Positions 25,301 to 38,900 of a DNA stretch of 64,000 nucleotides are shown piece by piece; the stretch's first letter is position 1; each line of letters starts with the position of its first letter. Made by a program: the position numbers and the translations under genes. The notes beneath the pieces were generated by a model. That model did no database searches. It was given only the letters and a program-made list of their open reading frames with translations, and was not told the origin of the DNA. This DNA comes from Corella eumyota. Taxonomy: Eukaryota > Chordata > Ascidiacea > Phlebobranchia > Corellidae. Location: the NCBI GenBank assembly GCA_963082875.1, contig OY720101.1:2604001-2668000 (forward strand). Reading direction: 5' to 3'.

Positions 25301-28300
25301 ATAGAAAACATAGCTCGTACCTTGCCATATAAATGCAAAATAATAACCCCTTATCTAATTGGATCCGGTTAGAGCTTATCTTTAAATACATGATCAAAAA
25401 TACAGTTTTAAAAAGATATGACTTTCAGAATTAACATTGATTAATCGTTATGATTGCAATAATGATACATGTTAGGAGATATTTTTAAATTCCTTTGTGT
25501 TTTCGAAAAAAATAAAATTTCCAAATGAACTTTGATAAATTTTCAAAATAACTGTTTCTACCACTGCATTTTTTTAGCAAGTGATACCACTTTTCATATT
25601 TATTTTAAATTATACAGCGGTTAACCAATTAAGGTTACCATACACCTGCTATAATGTTAATTTATTGACAAAACAAAGCATGCATAAATTTAACTCTAAA
25701 ACACAATTTACATACATATTTTGTAGATTACTCGAATGAAACAACGTAAATTTGCACCTGTGAGTTTCGTATTTTAAGGGTATGCGTAGTTATTGCGTCG
25801 ATACATTATATTTATTGTGAAATTACCACATTTTTAAGATAGGAGATAGAAATAATAGCATTTAAACTATCACAAGTATCGTTTACATGCGTTTGACAGC
25901 AACAAAACAAAATTTCGAAATTTGTTTCTTCCGAAAAAATTTTAAGTAAAACAAAAATTTGCGTAATAGTTATAAAAATTCGCTTTGTCACAAAACGATC
26001 ACAAATGATTCTGCAAATTTGCACGTTTATTATTGGTAAAGATGACTTCTCCACCCAGAAAAATCGGTCAAGGTAAAATTTCTAAAAATAGACCCGAAAA
26101 TGCGCACGTGCACATTTCGAACTTAAAATTTTTACCCGATATCACCCTGACCTTCTGTGCTGATATTATGTTGTTAAATTAATTGATGGTGTTGGCATAT
26201 AAACAAGCATACATAGGACGAAAATTAATTTGGGTAGAAGATAGGGCGTAAATGTTGTTAGTGACATTTCAACATTTTTACCAAATACTTTTTTGCTTTT
26301 AAATTAATTTAATGACAACTACTTTTGATAAGGTTTAAGAAATCTGATTAAATTTAAAATAAATACATAAACCATATTAACGATGACAAAAATTCAGTTC
26401 AAATTGTGAATTAACGATAAAAATTTAAATTGCATTATTTTGTTTAGTTTAAAATTAAATTTTCCAGGAAATTAAAATAAAAACACAAATTTTTCATGTG
26501 ATTGACACAAAACACATGTTATATCAAAAATAGATCAGAGTTTTATCGTTAATAGAACAAGCCTCAAACAATAACACCGTTAACAAAAAAATCAAAACAA
26601 TTTTTAAACTTCAGAAGTAAAATTTTTCCAGGAAGCTCATTTTAACAAAAATACCAAACTCCGATCTAAATAAGGACACGATAACTCCCACAACGTGATA
26701 TTGACTAGTGTAGTAGATTTGGCCATGACATATTGAACATGTGACTTGTTATTAAAAATTCGACACGCTGCTACCCACACCCCAGTCAAGGCCATTTTGA
26801 TCAGTTTTTGAAGGCTTGTAGACATATGTTTTTACAGAGAACCAATTCTCCTTTGCTTCGTTTCAGTTTCTTAGAACTTTGTGAAGACTAAAATTTAAAT
26901 ACATCATAGCCAAATATAGATCTTGACTGTGAATACAATGCTAAGTCATACCTAATGCAAAACTAAGTAGGCTACAAATATTTTGTGCTTGTGTAACGAA
27001 ACTTTTTAAATTTTTTATATTTTTTTGGAATACATACTATTTCAATGTAAACCATTTTAAAGCAAACGTAAATGAATAACCGATGCATGCTACAAGCGAT
27101 ACAAAATTTAAAAGTTAGCAAAATTTACAACAAACATATCATAAAGGTTTATGCCAGTTCACTACTTCAAAACAGTTTACTATTTTATACTGCAACAACA
27201 AACTTAAATTTTTATGAGTAATGCTGTAAGGTCATATGGCTTATTCCTAAGACATTCCCATTAACAAGTTATTAGATGTTGAATCATCCCTGTATCTATA
27301 TCAACGATTAGGTATTTAGCAAACGATTTTACTGTTGTCAACAATATGTTAAACTCATCAAATAATTTACCGAAAAGTCCAGTTTAAAGCATAGGTAAAG
27401 GAGAAATTAGAAAATCTCATCACGTTTAAAAATCCTACAACACTAAAATAGACGTTTAACAAATTAATTAAAAACTACCGTACGTAAACTTGGTAAATTA
27501 AAAGTTATTTAGGCACGAGATTTAGGTCTCTTCACCATCTTAACCGAAATTGCGCAATGAGTAATAGAAGTGGTTAAACATCGAGTTATTTAAGATATTT
27601 ACAAGGCAATTACTTGGGGATTATATTAAACGCTTTGACGTTCCTTGGAAGTGTTTACGAAGTGTTTGTTTGGAGAAAAAGTGTTAAAACCATGTCACAC
27701 TTTTTGTTTTACTAAACGCCTAAATATTATGATTTAAGGTAAACGTTTCATGAACCTGGAATTCGAGCTAGACTCTGTACTTCTGCAAATGCAAAAACCC
27801 AGAAAATATACGAACCATATATGTTCAATAACACATAATAATTTCTCCAATTACAAGCGCCAAAAAGCTTAAGGATCCTTTAAATCGCATCGAATTTGAG
27901 TCCTCAAGAATTGTAATAAGTCAATTTTGTGCATTAGTCACGTAAAAGTAACAGACACAATATGTTTTTCATGTTTTGAGTGATAGGTTAGTCTTAAAAT
28001 AAATTTGACCAGGCAATTATTATTAAATACGGTGCCTGTGATTCTACGCACAACTATCGAAAATATGCGAATAAACAAGACGAAAATACCGTACAAAAAT
28101 GCAATCAACATTTCGAGATATTTGTACCTTTAAGCGTTTCCGATACAACTTCAAAGCTTCGACCGCCAGAGATTTATTTAATCATCTAAATTGGGGTATT
28201 GACATTCATAATCACCTACGTTTAAAGTGAACAGAAATTTAGTCGTCAAGTTTCACATAACGAGCTGGAAAGCTCACGCAAGTTCGGTATTAAGAATAAA

Positions 28301-29829
28301 TATATACCGGAAACGGAAAACAACTTGTTCAATTGGTTTTGCCTAGGAAGATCTTATCTTAACTAGGTTATTCCGAGTTATTATCAATAATATAATTTTT
28401 GTGGTTTCAACAAATGTGTTAATAATTTAAACATTTGTTACCCCTCAACACACCTATTTCAACGCATATTTAAAAACTTTTTCAATTTTAAACCAATGTA
28501 AAGTCTTCTTTTAAATGTAACATTTAAAAGATAAAAAAATAAGAAATATGTTTTGGCAAAAAAGAAGAAATGTGACAAGAACATTCAGCCAATTATTTTG
28601 ACCTAAAATTATCATCACTTTAACATTTCATTGTTTTTACGTGTACCTTCAAGTTTGACAAAAAAACACAAAAAGTTTGTTCATAAAATTTTAAATCTTT
28701 AAATGGAAAGTGTCTGGGTTGGAGATTTATTTAATGTTTTGTGGGAATCAATGTTTCCGATTCCTGTTTTCGTTATCTTACTTCAAGACAGCTTTGTCAT
28801 AACACCATAACAAGATAAGAAACGCCTTGAAGTTAGTCGGGGAAGAAGGAATAAGAATTGACAAGTCGTGCAGGTGGTCTTAATAATTAAAATAAAAACA
28901 TCCAAGTCGACCATGAGTATTTCAATGTCGTGCCATACCTATATACAATCACACACGTTAACACTTCGCCACCTGGTCTGATGAAATTTAAAAACAAATC
29001 ACTATAAATAAACTGAAGTTCAACTAATCTCGGCTAATGAGATACAAAATCTAAATTAAGGTTCGGTCGGCTTTTAGCTTGGAAACATATTAAACCACAA
29101 TGTTTTATATATACAAGCAAAGTGAACATAGCACTGTTTGATAGCACGAACCTGTTGAATGTTTATTCTTCCAGACATTAAAGATACATTCCAAGCAAAT
29201 AACGGTAGTTTCTCTTGCAAATGATTAATTAGACTTCAAAACATCTTAAGGGTAACGTATACATCTAAATTGATATAACTTAAGATTCGAACAAGATATG
29301 ATACAACTTGTTGTTGGAACATATACAGTAACGACATTATCGTGTATGTATGTCGTTTAAAACTCGTGATGGATTGCTCAGTAAGTCCTTTGCAACCACA
29401 CAAGCTATAATAAGTATAGCAGGTGCATTTTATTTAGGCTTGAATGCAATCGTTTGTCGTATCCATTTGCTTAAGGAGAAACGAAATCGAATGTTTAGAA
29501 AAATATTCTTTTGAAGGTAGGGATGTACATATTTCAAGGAATTAAAGCAATTTCTTGACGCCAATCAGCTTAATTTATTTGTATATAATTTGTAAACTTT
29601 TGCGGTCCTATATCGTCCAAAAAGAGATTACTTAAAGTTTATTTAAACCGCGTGCCGTTACTTTACTTTAAAGTCCAAACTCTGACAACAAGTCAAAAGG
29701 TCCCCAGTAACTCGCTTTTAAAAATTCCCAGAAAAGTCATTTATGGTTTTATTTTTGTAAAAATAAATATGTCAACTGGATAAGGGGCTCTAATGGATAT
29801 CGATTGCAATTGCACCGTCCTTTGTCTTT
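22338..29829. other. 7.5 kb without a supportable gene
   Basis: AT-rich, with only short unsupported ORFs and no convincing exon chain, SINE or tRNA gene. The first few hundred bases should hold the SMARCE1 promoter. The remainder lies upstream of the secreted-peptide gene and could contain its distal enhancers. Local stretches of higher complexity (for example about 27.5-29.5 kb) look less A/T-simple than the flanks, but no motif can be defended. Confidence 0.5.
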
Positions 29830-29924
29830 GCAAGATCATTGGCTATTTAAAGGCCGCGAGAAACCGTTAAGGCCTTTTATAAACAAGAATTAGCATTGTT
29901 AGATGAATTTCCGAAAAGTCAGAT

Positions 29925-30210
29925 TTAACGCGCCAGTTCACGTCAGCGCGTCGTGACGTCATCGACGCTCGTAAAACGTCACAACTGCATCGCGCTGCAC
30001 AAAAACAAGCGTCCGTAAAAATTACGTCAAACGACGTAGAAACGAAATTTTCCGAACCACTACACATTTCCGTCATTTATAAACCTCGAACCGTGGGCCC
30101 AATTTAGCCGGAATGATAGGCAATAAAAACCGCTTATAGGCTCGCCGAGAAGTCGGCGTGGTGCGCTGTTATCGAACCGATAATGACCGCTTTCAGATGA
30201 GCGCAATACG
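29925..30210. promoter_or_regulatory. CpG-rich island with palindromic CRE, probable promoter of the peptide gene
   Basis: This is one of the few CG-dense stretches in the window. It contains a perfect cAMP-response element TGACGTCA at 29,954-29,961, several half sites (ACGTCA, CGTCAC) within 100 bases, and GATA-type sequences (TTATCGAACCGATAATG) near 30,170. It ends about 340 bases upstream of the ATG at 30,552. The promoter role is inferred from position and composition. Confidence 0.45.
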
Positions 30211-30551
30211 TGAATTGGCATTTCGATTTTTTCTCACAGATCGGGTTAAAACAGAGAGCACGAGCAAGGGTCGGATCATAAGCAACTTAGCGTTCAACTC
30301 GCGAAGACAGAAAATAAAACAAACTTAAGTTAGCCGCCTGTTTGGCTGTATTTTAAAAGTGAAACAAAAACAATCTCTCTTCTCGACAAAAGGAAGAAGA
30401 TAATTTTAAAGTCTTGCGGATTTTAACAGAAAAAAGATCACTTGAACTTCGAATCGCAAAGTTTTTACGAAGTCATTTTAACGTGAAGTCAGACCAGTAA
30501 CTGCACTCGTACAATATTCTACAACAAAAGAAAACATAAATATTTGTAAAC

Positions 30552-33163
30552 ATGCAAGTTTTTCATTTATGGAGCGTTGCTATAACAACAATGTTTATTG
30601 GAATTACGTCATCATCGCCAGTTTATCAGGTAAAGAAAAACAAAATTCGAAAATAGTTTTTTTGCAAAACAAAAAAAAATTATATTTAAATTTTATATAA
30701 ATTTTAAATAAAAATATAAAGCGTAGAATTTAGGTTTAAAATTTTTAAATAAAAGTCAAAAATGCAAAAATAAATTAATTAAGTAAATATTTATAATGAG
30801 AATTGAATTTACTTATTTTTTTATTTTTATTACATTTTTCTTAATTTACTTATTAGATAATTTCACTAAAATAAAACAAATAAAAAGTAGGGCTTTGGAA
30901 ACTCGGTTATTTTTAGCTCCTTATATCGTGATTGTGGTAAAGTACCACGCGCATGTTAAAGGATTAAAACCTGCCATAATAAGCCATATCACATTATTAA
31001 GACATCAACGCGATCGTAACGGTGTTTTTTCGCTCTTAAAATTCTCCCGAAAAAAACGATTTCTCCCTGATTCAAAAACAATTGACGTTATCATGATGCG
31101 ATCTCTTTTTGTTAAGCTTTTTGTTTTAAGAAAATAAGAACTCGAAAGTAAGAATCGTGGGTTGGGTTTTACGCAGAGGAGGTTGAACTAGCGTAGATTG
31201 TAGGTAAGGGTGGATCTTTAAATAACATCCGATGAAGCCACTGATAAACAAGCGTTAATACTTCAAATCGTTGAAACTGACATTTTGCGCAAACATTTTT
31301 AACCCAAACGTGATATGAAATACAGATGTTGACTTTTAACCACTGCGAAGTAAATTCGTAAGTACGTCAGAAAAATACTAAATTTGCAAACTGAAAAATT
31401 TTTATTGCGCATTTATTATATAATTAAGTATGAATAACTGTGTTAAACTTATGTAATTACATAAACCATACACTCGACTTTAAATGGTAATGAAGCTTTG
31501 TGGTAAAGTTCGGACAGTCCTACAATTTTATTGTCAAAATTTCGCAGATTTGGAAGCTAAAAATAAACTTTCACAGAATTTTCTGGTTAATTCATCACGC
31601 GAATAATTAAAGTTCAAATCCAAGCGTATATTCTTAGTAAAGTGTTTAATTTTCCAGCGAAACATTAAGATTTATCATCCCACTTTAAAACGGTGGCGAT
31701 TATAGCCATTAACCGTTTATAATACAAGCTCTGAAACATGTAACATCCATTATTGGCGGCCATTTTGAAATTAAACTCGCGCTAATTAAAAGTTAATCGG
31801 AATGCGTTAATGATGTGATTATAAATAAGTCTATTTATAGATAGGTGACATCGAGGCCATGTTTGCCATGCTTACGACACGTTGCCGCCAGATTAAATAA
31901 AATTCGTATGAACTATTTCGTGTGAACGGCATCAAGATATTTCGTACCAGAACACGTAGGGTATTTTACCTTCTACACATGTACAAAAATGCCTCGTATT
32001 CTTATAAGCAAAGACGAGAACCCGGCAAAAATGTGTTACTCTGTCTCCATCTTACAATAAAGACCGTTAATTACGCCAAGAGCATGTTATCTGAGAGGCA
32101 ATTATGTACCATCCTGGTCGAGTACAATATTTTGACAATGAATAGAAATTAGCATTGATCTTAGAAAATTAGCTCTAATTAGAACACGCACAAAATTTTT
32201 AATGCATTCGAGGCATTTTTAATCAAGAAATTCCATTTTAATTGGATTTTCCTGTCTGAAAAAACGCGCTTTGTGCTTGTACAAAGTTTTTACATATTTT
32301 TAAGTGCCGACAAAAACCAAAAAAAATATTTTTTTTAATAAAATTGTCGCAAATTTGTGTCGCGAATAATAACTGGTTGAATTAAATTTAAGGTTTTAAT
32401 TAAAGCCTGCAATACCGGATCCTATTATATAAACCACATACTTAATTACAGTCATTTTACATTAACCGCTTTTAAAGAAATACATAACAAAGCATTCGTA
32501 TGTTTGGGAAGACAAAGGCCCCGTTTTAATTAATATTATATATAACAGAACTGATTATTAAGCTAACCTAATACCAGACTAGGTTATAATAAGACATGAT
32601 TTTATTTAAAACGTGTTTAAAGCGAATCAGTTTGGTTATAATTAAATTTGCACTAACCAGTGGTTAACCGAATTTTCTTTTTACGTTTTAGGATAACTCG
32701 AAATTTATAAGAAAATTAATGGCAACGATGGAAGAAAGATCAGCACCAAAACCAACGCCAAAAACAACGACAAATTTATTTATCCCTAAATTAATGCTGT
32801 CATTAGCAAACGGTAAGCAAAAAAAAGTACTTATAAAAACCATAATTTAAATAAATTCCAAAAACCGATACCTAAAAAATAAGATTAAAAAATAATTAAT
32901 ATATAATTTTATTTTTTTTAGATTTTGACAAAATTTTATCCCAAAATGTTCAAAAACGTCACGCGAAAAGGGGTGCCCCCTATCCTAGGAACACGAGGCG
33001 AAACCGAAGTAGATGGAACAGAAAAGTTTGCGTAAAAGATCGAAGTTATCGATGTTTACGGATTATGAGCTGCGGATTTAATTCTCCGTTGGATCCGTTA
33101 TCTCAAAACAATAACTTTGGTTGCGGTCAAATATCAACAATGGGCGGAGCACGGCGGTGGTAG
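30552..33163 (+). CDS. Secreted 146-aa peptide precursor with natriuretic-peptide-like cysteine ring
   Basis: Exons 30552-30629, 32692-32812 and 32922-33163 splice in frame. Residues 1-22 are a signal peptide (MQVFHLWSVAITTMFIGITSSS). A propeptide of about 65 residues follows, then basic processing sites (VQKR, HAKR), a very basic segment (RNTRRNRSRWNRK) and a C-terminal part with four cysteines in the pattern C-x7-C-x5-C-x16-C. The last pair encloses CGFNSPLDPLSQNNNFGC. From the Asp to the final Cys, spacing and residues (LD-x-[IL]-x-x-x-x-x-[LF]-GC) match natriuretic peptides, and SPLD-x-LS matches osteocrin. The invariant Arg after Asp is Pro here, the ring is one residue longer, and there are two extra cysteines. 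A short tail (GQISTMGGARRW) follows. Secretion and processing are well supported. Natriuretic kinship is a hypothesis; an unrelated four-cysteine peptide is the alternative. Confidence 0.85.
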
Positions 33164-33188
33164 CCGGATAATAGTCTTCATACAGAAG

Positions 33189-33584
33189 GTGAATATTTAA
33201 AATAATATTAATAATAAATTACGCCAAATTTACAAAAAATTTAAAATGTTATTTTTATTTTTGTAAATTTAATTGGCTAAAATTGTATTAAATAACGTGA
33301 TTTAAATATGGCTAATATTGTTTTCATATTTTTTCTTGAAGTTTTGAAAGTTTTAGATAACTGGTTCAAATTTACAAACTTATAAAAACAACATTTTAAT
33401 ATGTTTGTAAATTTTAAACTAATGCCTAAAAATCTTTAAAACTTAAAAAAAAAAAATTAAAATTGCAATATTGGTGTAATTTAAATCTTGTTATTTAATA
33501 CATTTCTAGCCAATTGTATTAATTAAAACCCACATTAAAAACAAATATAAATTACAAAGATTTAACAATTTTTTTTTATCTTAG
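33189..33584 (+). other. Probable 3' UTR intron of the peptide gene
   Basis: A donor (CAGAAG then GTGAAT) lies 25 bases after the stop codon, and an acceptor follows a T-rich tract (TTTTTTTTATCTTAG) at 33,584. At that distance from the stop the spliced mRNA would escape nonsense-mediated decay. The downstream UTR would run to the poly(A) signal near 34,014. Confidence 0.5.
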
Positions 33585-34013
33585 GCAACAAGTAAAACCA
33601 ACGCACTCGTGAATATCAAAATCATCTCAAAAACGACCAAAATCTTCCAACATGGCCAACTATATAGGCTGTACCTCTTACATCAAGGCTACATTTATAC
33701 CTAAAATGCAAGACAAGCCTAGATGTTTAATGGTTTGGAGTATTTTTACCCCAACGTACGGCCTACGACTTTGCACAGCATATATACCGCAGGGAAATAT
33801 GTTTAGTTGTTTTTTAAGATTTTCGCGTTTTTGAGATTTTTTTGACTACCCACTGCCCAACGATGCTTTGCCAGTTTCTGGCTACTATTCTACTTCACTG
33901 TTGACACTGTTGTTGTTTTTTGTTTGTCCCTATTTATTCCATCACTTTTTTTGTAAACGCTTCAATTTTCGTACTATATTGTGTTTTTTATGTGTTGTCA
34001 TTTTATATTTTAC

Positions 34014-34019
34014 AATAAA
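34014..34019 (+). terminator. Poly(A) signal AATAAA, peptide gene
   Basis: AATAAA preceded by a T-rich stretch, about 850 bases after the stop codon, or about 455 if the UTR intron is removed. Confidence 0.5.
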
Positions 34020-35867
34020 GACTTTGCCTTATTTGTTAAATCAATGTGTACGTATTTATTTTATAGGTATAGATAGAATTATGTTAAACAGATATGACAA
34101 ACAAATTAAAAATAAATATAAAAAGCCAGGTGAGCAAGATAAATTAAACCATAAAAGGCGTTCTTTTCAAGTTATGAAGACTTTAATTTAAGATCTTATG
34201 TAATATTATCCAAAAATCAAGCCTAAAATACATCACCACAAGAACATATATTCACTCGACTTTCGTGCGAAGATACAGGCGTAGATTATGAGCGGTGTAG
34301 TTTGTTTTAAAACTGAGTAATTGCTGTAAAATTTGCGCGGATTTGCCAATTACGAATTACAGGAGTTTGACATTACGATTTCGCTCGCTAAGCTAATAGC
34401 GTTTAAAACACTGCACTGGTAAAAATAGATGCCTTACCATAAATCGCGCACGCGAAATATGAATTTTGTTGTGATATATTTTTCCGATTAACCTAAAACA
34501 GGCATAAACGTGCAATGGGAATATGAGTGGACGATGTACCGTGTAATAGGTGGACCATTTATCAATTAAAATGACTCGCGAAATTTTCGCCAAATGTTTT
34601 CAAGGTTATAGGTCAAAAAACGACATTTAAAAATATGGTGACGATTTTACAGCCAAAAATTGAACTTAATTGCATCATAACAGTCTTTAAATATAAATTT
34701 TTACGCAGAAAGGTCCAGATTTGAACTGAACTTAACGTACGCCATTTAAAATGTATACAATGACGCAAGCAGGCTACAATTTGGTCTTTTGCAACATATT
34801 AAAAGATTTGAAACGTAAATCGTTAGTCACCATGAGATTTACACAAAGATAAATGCTAATATGTTTGTTACAGTTTTTAAGAATTCAGTCACCAGTTGTT
34901 GCTGCAAAAACAATAATCGCATGACACAAACTATTTTTAAATATGCAAAAATATTTACAACTATGTTTACACTTTTTAATCAAAATTAAAATTTAGAGAA
35001 AAAAAAAATTTTTGTGTAAATTTGTATTATATGCAAAAAATGAAAAAAAAATGCATTACAAATAAAATCATAAAAAAACTACATATCGAATACCTAAATT
35101 TTAATATTTAAATTAAGAGATTAAGAATACAAATACCTCAAACACATATTCTAAGTTAAGCGCGTTAAGGTAACATATACCCAACCTAAGCACTAAACCA
35201 GTAGATAAGGTATTATAAACATTAGGCTTAGTTATTAATAGATTACACATGGGCGGTGAGGTAGGAATTAAAACTCTGTCGGCTGGCCGTACTAGGCATT
35301 AAACACTTCACTAATTAGGCTAAACAGGAAAAATAACACCTTGACCACTTTTTAAACACTTGACAGCCAACCATAATATAGTGGTTATTATTCTTGTAAT
35401 TAAAACACTTTAAAAAACATTAAATATGTAATAATGTTTGTGAAGCATCTTAATTTTACTCATTCTTAAAAAAGTATAGATGAAAAAACATTTAAAATAT
35501 AAGTATTTTTGGGTGTTGAATTTTAGCAAAATAGGCGTTAGAAAACAAGTCCAAAATTGCGAAATTCGTACAAGAATTAAGCTGCATATAAACCATATTA
35601 ACACAACTAGTAAACGCTGCTACTTTTAGCTCAAATCATGTTTTGGTAAAATGTAAGATTATCCTAACTTATAAGTCAACCAAGGTTAATAAATCAGTTT
35701 AGCAAGGTTGGTAAATTAATCCATTCTTTCTTTAAAACCAGACAGCTATTTTTTAAAAAAATTTAGTTTAACTTTATTGTATTTGACATTAATTTGTTTT
35801 AATTTCTAATTTTTACGCTTTGTAATAGAAAGAAATAAAAAAAAAGAAAAAAAAATGTTTTTTTGTG
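34020..35867. other. Intergenic spacer between two convergent genes
   Basis: About 1.8 kb of AT-rich sequence between the 3' ends of the peptide gene (plus) and the BK beta-subunit gene (minus). No exon chain, repeat family or RNA gene was recognised. Confidence 0.5.
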
Positions 35868-35873
35868 TTTATT
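35868..35873 (-). terminator. Poly(A) signal AATAAA, BK beta-subunit gene
   Basis: The minus strand reads AATAAA about 60 bases after the TGA at 35,935, the usual position for this signal. Confidence 0.6.
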
Positions 35874-35934
35874 TTAAATTTAAAACAAAAATGTTAACAT
35901 AAATGCAAAATATTTTAATAAAAAATATCACAAC

Positions 35935-38900
35935 TCATACTTGTGTAAATTCTACTTGGTTAGATTTTGATTTTTGTTTTCTTAAACTTTTCCTTTTCGG
36001 TGAACTTTGAGGCTTAACTTCGGTTGGATAAGTGTTGTTCTGGAAAACGCAAATTTGTTTACACACTTTGTACAAAAACTTTTTTTCAACCCAAAAACCT
36101 GACTTAGCAGTTTATAATCTTTTTGTAATATGGTAAGAGGTTAAGCGTAGGATTATATTTAAGACACTGAAAAATGTCCTTCAAGACAAAAATGACCAAA
36201 GTTCGAAAATTTATCTGAAGAAAAATTAAATGATCTGATGGAGGTAAACATTTGTTCTAAAACGTGACCAAAAAGTAAAACTTTTCTTAATATTTTGAAG
36301 TTTTACATTAGGTTATTTAAACATTAATTCAACAATTTTGGATTAAAATATTTCAGAAACTTGTTAAACATTAAATGAAAAATATACAGATTTTAACATA
36401 CAACGTATTAATTCTATTGGTTAAATATTAAAATACAAAATTTTATAAATTATTTTTTTTACAACTTCAAAATTCTTTTGTTATTTTAAGTTAAACAAAC
36501 AGACCCCTGTCAATCATCCCAATATATTTAGATTAAATTAAACCACTAATTAGGCACGCTATTTATTAGGGGTTAAATGATAGTCAAATAAATAAGTTTT
36601 TTAGTAAGAACTACTCCTAAAAATATCTTAGTTTATTTAAATAAGGTTTAAGTGACGAAATAAATCCCCTTGTTGCGTAGAATGACGTCAGCACGCATAT
36701 TAAGTGAAAGGAAAACAGTTTAAACGGCAATTACAAATAAAAAAATAAATAATTTTTTACAAACGGAAAATTTTTTGGATTTTACGTTTTACCATTTTTT
36801 TCTTTGCGCAATTGTTAATTTCTTATATGTAAAGCAAGCGGGGAAATACAAAATATTAACTATAACGTCAAAATTGACCTAACCTTAAACACTTTATTAA
36901 TAACTTGTTTCTTAAGGTTTTAAACAACAAAGACAATTTTTAACAAATTTAAGTTAATTAAAATGTACTTACCATGTTAGTTGAATCTGCAGAATCTTTT
37001 ATTCCCGCAATACAAAAGAAAACAATTATGATCACCAATATTCCGAAGAGCAACAAAAGAAACGGCCAAAATACACTAAAATATAAACCCAAGTTAAACC
37101 AAGCGATTTCCTGAATAAAAATGTTAAACCGCTAGGGTATGCTACAGAGCATTGGATAAACCATAACAATACAGTAGTGGTTTTTTATTTATTTTATTTT
37201 GGTTTTTTGCGCATTGATAAAAGTAAATAATAAATACGATATACAATTAATATTACAACAATGCGACGGGATAAATTACAAAATCAATTTAATGATTTAA
37301 AACATGCCAAAAGTATTAATGTTTACATAAAGATTTTAAATATGTTATGGCATGGCCACCAAACCCAGTTATATCTGTCAAGGTATTGTCCGAATTACAA
37401 ACCTAAAAGCCTAAAAATTTAGGCCAAACTATTTGCCTTAAGTCCAACGTATACCGATAGCTTAAACAGCTTTTTTAAATAAAAATAATAACTATAACTC
37501 AGAGTCTAGTATCTTATGTAACTAAATCTTTTTGTACCGTAGACCCTTATTTAAATATATATAAACCGGCAGCGTGGTGTAATAGTAAAAACACTTGCTA
37601 CACCACACATGAGGTCGTAAGTTCAATCCCCACTGTCCTCATGCTGTAGCACCCTTAAGTAAATCGCTATAAATGGTATGAACTCCTGTTGAACCAGCAC
37701 TTAATCATCAGCATAACTATTGGGCAATTATAATTTATATAATATCCCAAACTGCCACAGGCAACTCGAGACTGGGTCGAAGTAACTGATTTTACTCTAT
37801 GTTTAAGTCGCGCATTCGACTTTCATACATCAAGGATAAAGATATATACAAAACATATATATATATAACATACTTTAAAAGCAATACAGCACTTTGGTAT
37901 ACATTTAAATATTAGAAATCAATTCCAAGAGTTGCTTAAACTACAAACAAATCAAAAGCAAACACAAAATTTTAGCTACTTACGCATGAAATATCGTCCA
38001 ATCCGTGTAAACTCGATACAATATCACCTTGTTTGAAAGCTCTAGGTCGTAAAAACATTCAAACTGTGATCCAGTGGTAGCTACACTGTGTTGAAAGTTT
38101 TCAACTTCTTCTGTCATTCTATAAGGTGTCGGTGAGAAAGTTGGATGAAACGAACACTAAGAGTAAAAGCAAAGAGTAAGGTTACATAAAGCTTTGTGTA
38201 ATGACCCAAATTTTCAATAATATGTGTGTCTATACATGAAAAACAAATATATAACATTTTGTAATAATTTTTAAAAATTTTAGTAAAATTTTTTCTCATA
38301 AAACATTTTAAAAAATTAAATAATTTTAAATTTTAATTAGGTAAGTCATAGTTCCATTAAGTTTCGAAGTTTGAATCCAATAAACGAAACAAAAACGTAC
38401 TCACTTTTACCGATTAAACTTTAATAAGCCATTTGTTATAAATTTCCAAACCATAATCAACAATCAAAATATAATTAATTAATATATTAATATGTACCTC
38501 GTCTTCATAATATAAATCCAAGTCTGTCATATAGAAAACTCCTTTAACAGTTTGAGTTGAGGTTTCATCCCACTTTTTGCTATCATTATGTAATAAAGCA
38601 TTGCTGTAAATTTTTTGCCAATTCACCAGTCTTTTAATGGCGTATATATTCGAAATGCCTTTTAAGCTAGTTGATTCTAAAACATTATAATTAAATAGTT
38701 ACATAAGTTTGTTAAGATTTAAAGGAAATATAATATCACAATAGTAATTTTTAAAATTTGCAGATTTTATACTAGTTTCGAAACCTTAACTAACTTATTC
38801 TCTTACATAATGTCTACAACATTTTACTTTAACTATGGTAGGCAAATAGCTTAAACACTTTTTTTGCTAAGGCCAAACGTTTGCGTTGTACTTAAGGGCA

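Noticed and set aside
23957-26825. Several 60-85 codon ORFs on minus
   Set aside because: They are A/T-rich or hydrophobic by composition, without splice-linked neighbours or motifs. They are indistinguishable from chance in this base composition.
29867-30076. 69-codon minus-strand ORF with several cysteines
   Set aside because: It overlaps the CG-rich promoter-like patch, has no splice partner and no family resemblance. The cysteines come from the local CpG-rich composition.
30796-31137. 113-codon plus-strand ORF inside the first intron of the peptide gene
   Set aside because: It starts in an A/T-simple tract, shows no recognisable domain and lies between two well-supported exons. It most likely reflects chance in AT-rich DNA with a short hydrophobic start.
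35935-35949. Direct pairing of the NOS PDZ domain with the FTQV tail of the neighbouring BK beta subunit
   Set aside because: Vertebrate nNOS PDZ prefers other C-terminal forms, and genomic neighbourhood is no evidence of binding. It is only a thought and not supported by the sequence.
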